A stretch of 64,000 nucleotides of DNA from Erinaceus europaeus (Eukaryota > Chordata > Mammalia > Eulipotyphla > Erinaceidae). The translations under genes and the position numbers were made by a program. The stretch lies in contig NC_080166.1 in NCBI RefSeq assembly GCF_950295315.1, positions 96,911,141 to 96,975,140 on the forward strand. The letters run 5' to 3'. Shown one piece after another: positions 63,794 through 64,000 of the stretch (within the stretch, counting starts at the first letter, position 1; each line of letters opens with the position of its first letter). The notes beneath the pieces are model-generated. The model was not told the DNA's origin. It saw only the letters and a list, made by a program, of their open reading frames with translations, and ran no database searches.

Positions 63794-64000
63794 TGCTGGT
63801 ATCTTCCCTTCCCCTGACTTCTGAGAAGAATTGGTTTGTCCCTTGCTAGTTTTGCACCCCGCTTTCTCCCCGCACCCTATGCTAAGGACGGGCAGAGTCC
63901 CAGCAGCAGCAGCGGAGAGAGGATGATGGAAAAAAGCACATGGTGTGGTGATTTGCCCATTCGTGAATAAAGATATACAGCTTCTCAGCCCAGCTGTGTG
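63794..64000 (+). repeat. 3' LTR, cut by window end
   Basis: 207 bp aligned with the 5' LTR from its first base. Differences include a 3-bp AAG insertion near 63825, an extra CAG unit and scattered substitutions. AATAAA at 63966-63971. About 50 bp should lie beyond the window. Confidence 0.88.

Larger units (their letters stand above)
61651..64000 (+). mobile_element. Class II endogenous retrovirus without coding genes
   Basis: A plus-strand ERV with a 5' LTR, primer-binding site, internal region of about 1.89 kb, polypurine tract and the start of a 3' LTR that runs off the window. The primer-binding site and TG...CA ends place it with class II (betaretrovirus-like) elements. No gag, protease, polymerase or envelope motif was found in any frame, and the space is too small for them. 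It would depend on proteins from another element, as mouse ETn elements do (family knowledge, by analogy). By eye the two LTRs agree at roughly 93-95% over the shared 205 bp. Confidence 0.88.

Overview
The window looks like non-coding genomic DNA of a placental mammal, most likely a hedgehog (Erinaceidae). No host protein-coding exon, tRNA, rRNA or other RNA gene could be supported. Three things point to a hedgehog. One is a Vingi-type non-LTR retrotransposon, a clade described as expanded in hedgehogs. The second is very dense tRNA-derived SINEs with a characteristic body and AAC/AAT-rich tail. The third is a lineage-specific L1 with two kinds of 3' UTR. The species call is inference; the repeat content is seen directly.

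Terms used below. SINE-A is a tRNA-derived SINE of about 270 bp whose tail is rich in AAC/AAT. SINE-A-long is the same with an extra 3' module of about 60 bp. SINE-B is a related SINE of about 200 bp ending in AATAAATAAAGATAAT-like sequence. SINE-C is a shorter, more diverged tRNA-like SINE. L1-S is the L1 lineage with a short 3' UTR. L1-L is the lineage whose long 3' UTR ends in a conserved block of about 400 bp.

Layout. 0-9 kb: scattered SINEs, L1 3' ends, a 5'-truncated Vingi (6036-6861) and a 194-bp Vingi-derived element (3646-3839), both with perfect 12-bp target-site duplications (TSDs). 9.3-15.6 kb: a near full-length minus-strand L1 (9326-15575) with a 15-bp TSD, intact ORF1, ORF2 broken by stops and a frameshift, and a 5' UTR of about 1.15 kb. 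16-34 kb: SINEs, a MER5A-like hAT relic, and two L1-L copies with 5' inversions typical of twin priming (19801-22679 and 26378-26900). 34-61 kb: mostly unique AT-rich DNA with many SINEs, old L1 and MIR pieces, a split MaLR-type LTR near 40-41 kb and several microsatellites. 61.65 kb to the end: a class II endogenous retrovirus with a primer-binding site for tRNA-Lys1,2, both LTRs (the 3' one cut by the window edge) and an internal region of only about 1.9 kb without recognisable gag, pro, pol or env. It is inserted into a SINE.

There is no operon-like cooperation between genes. The working relationships are parasitic: L1 supplies the retrotransposition machinery for the SINEs, Vingi for the 194-bp element, and an autonomous ERV elsewhere in the genome would have had to supply proteins for the coding-deficient ERV. 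Several unique stretches rich in homeodomain-type motifs are flagged only as candidates for conserved non-coding elements.
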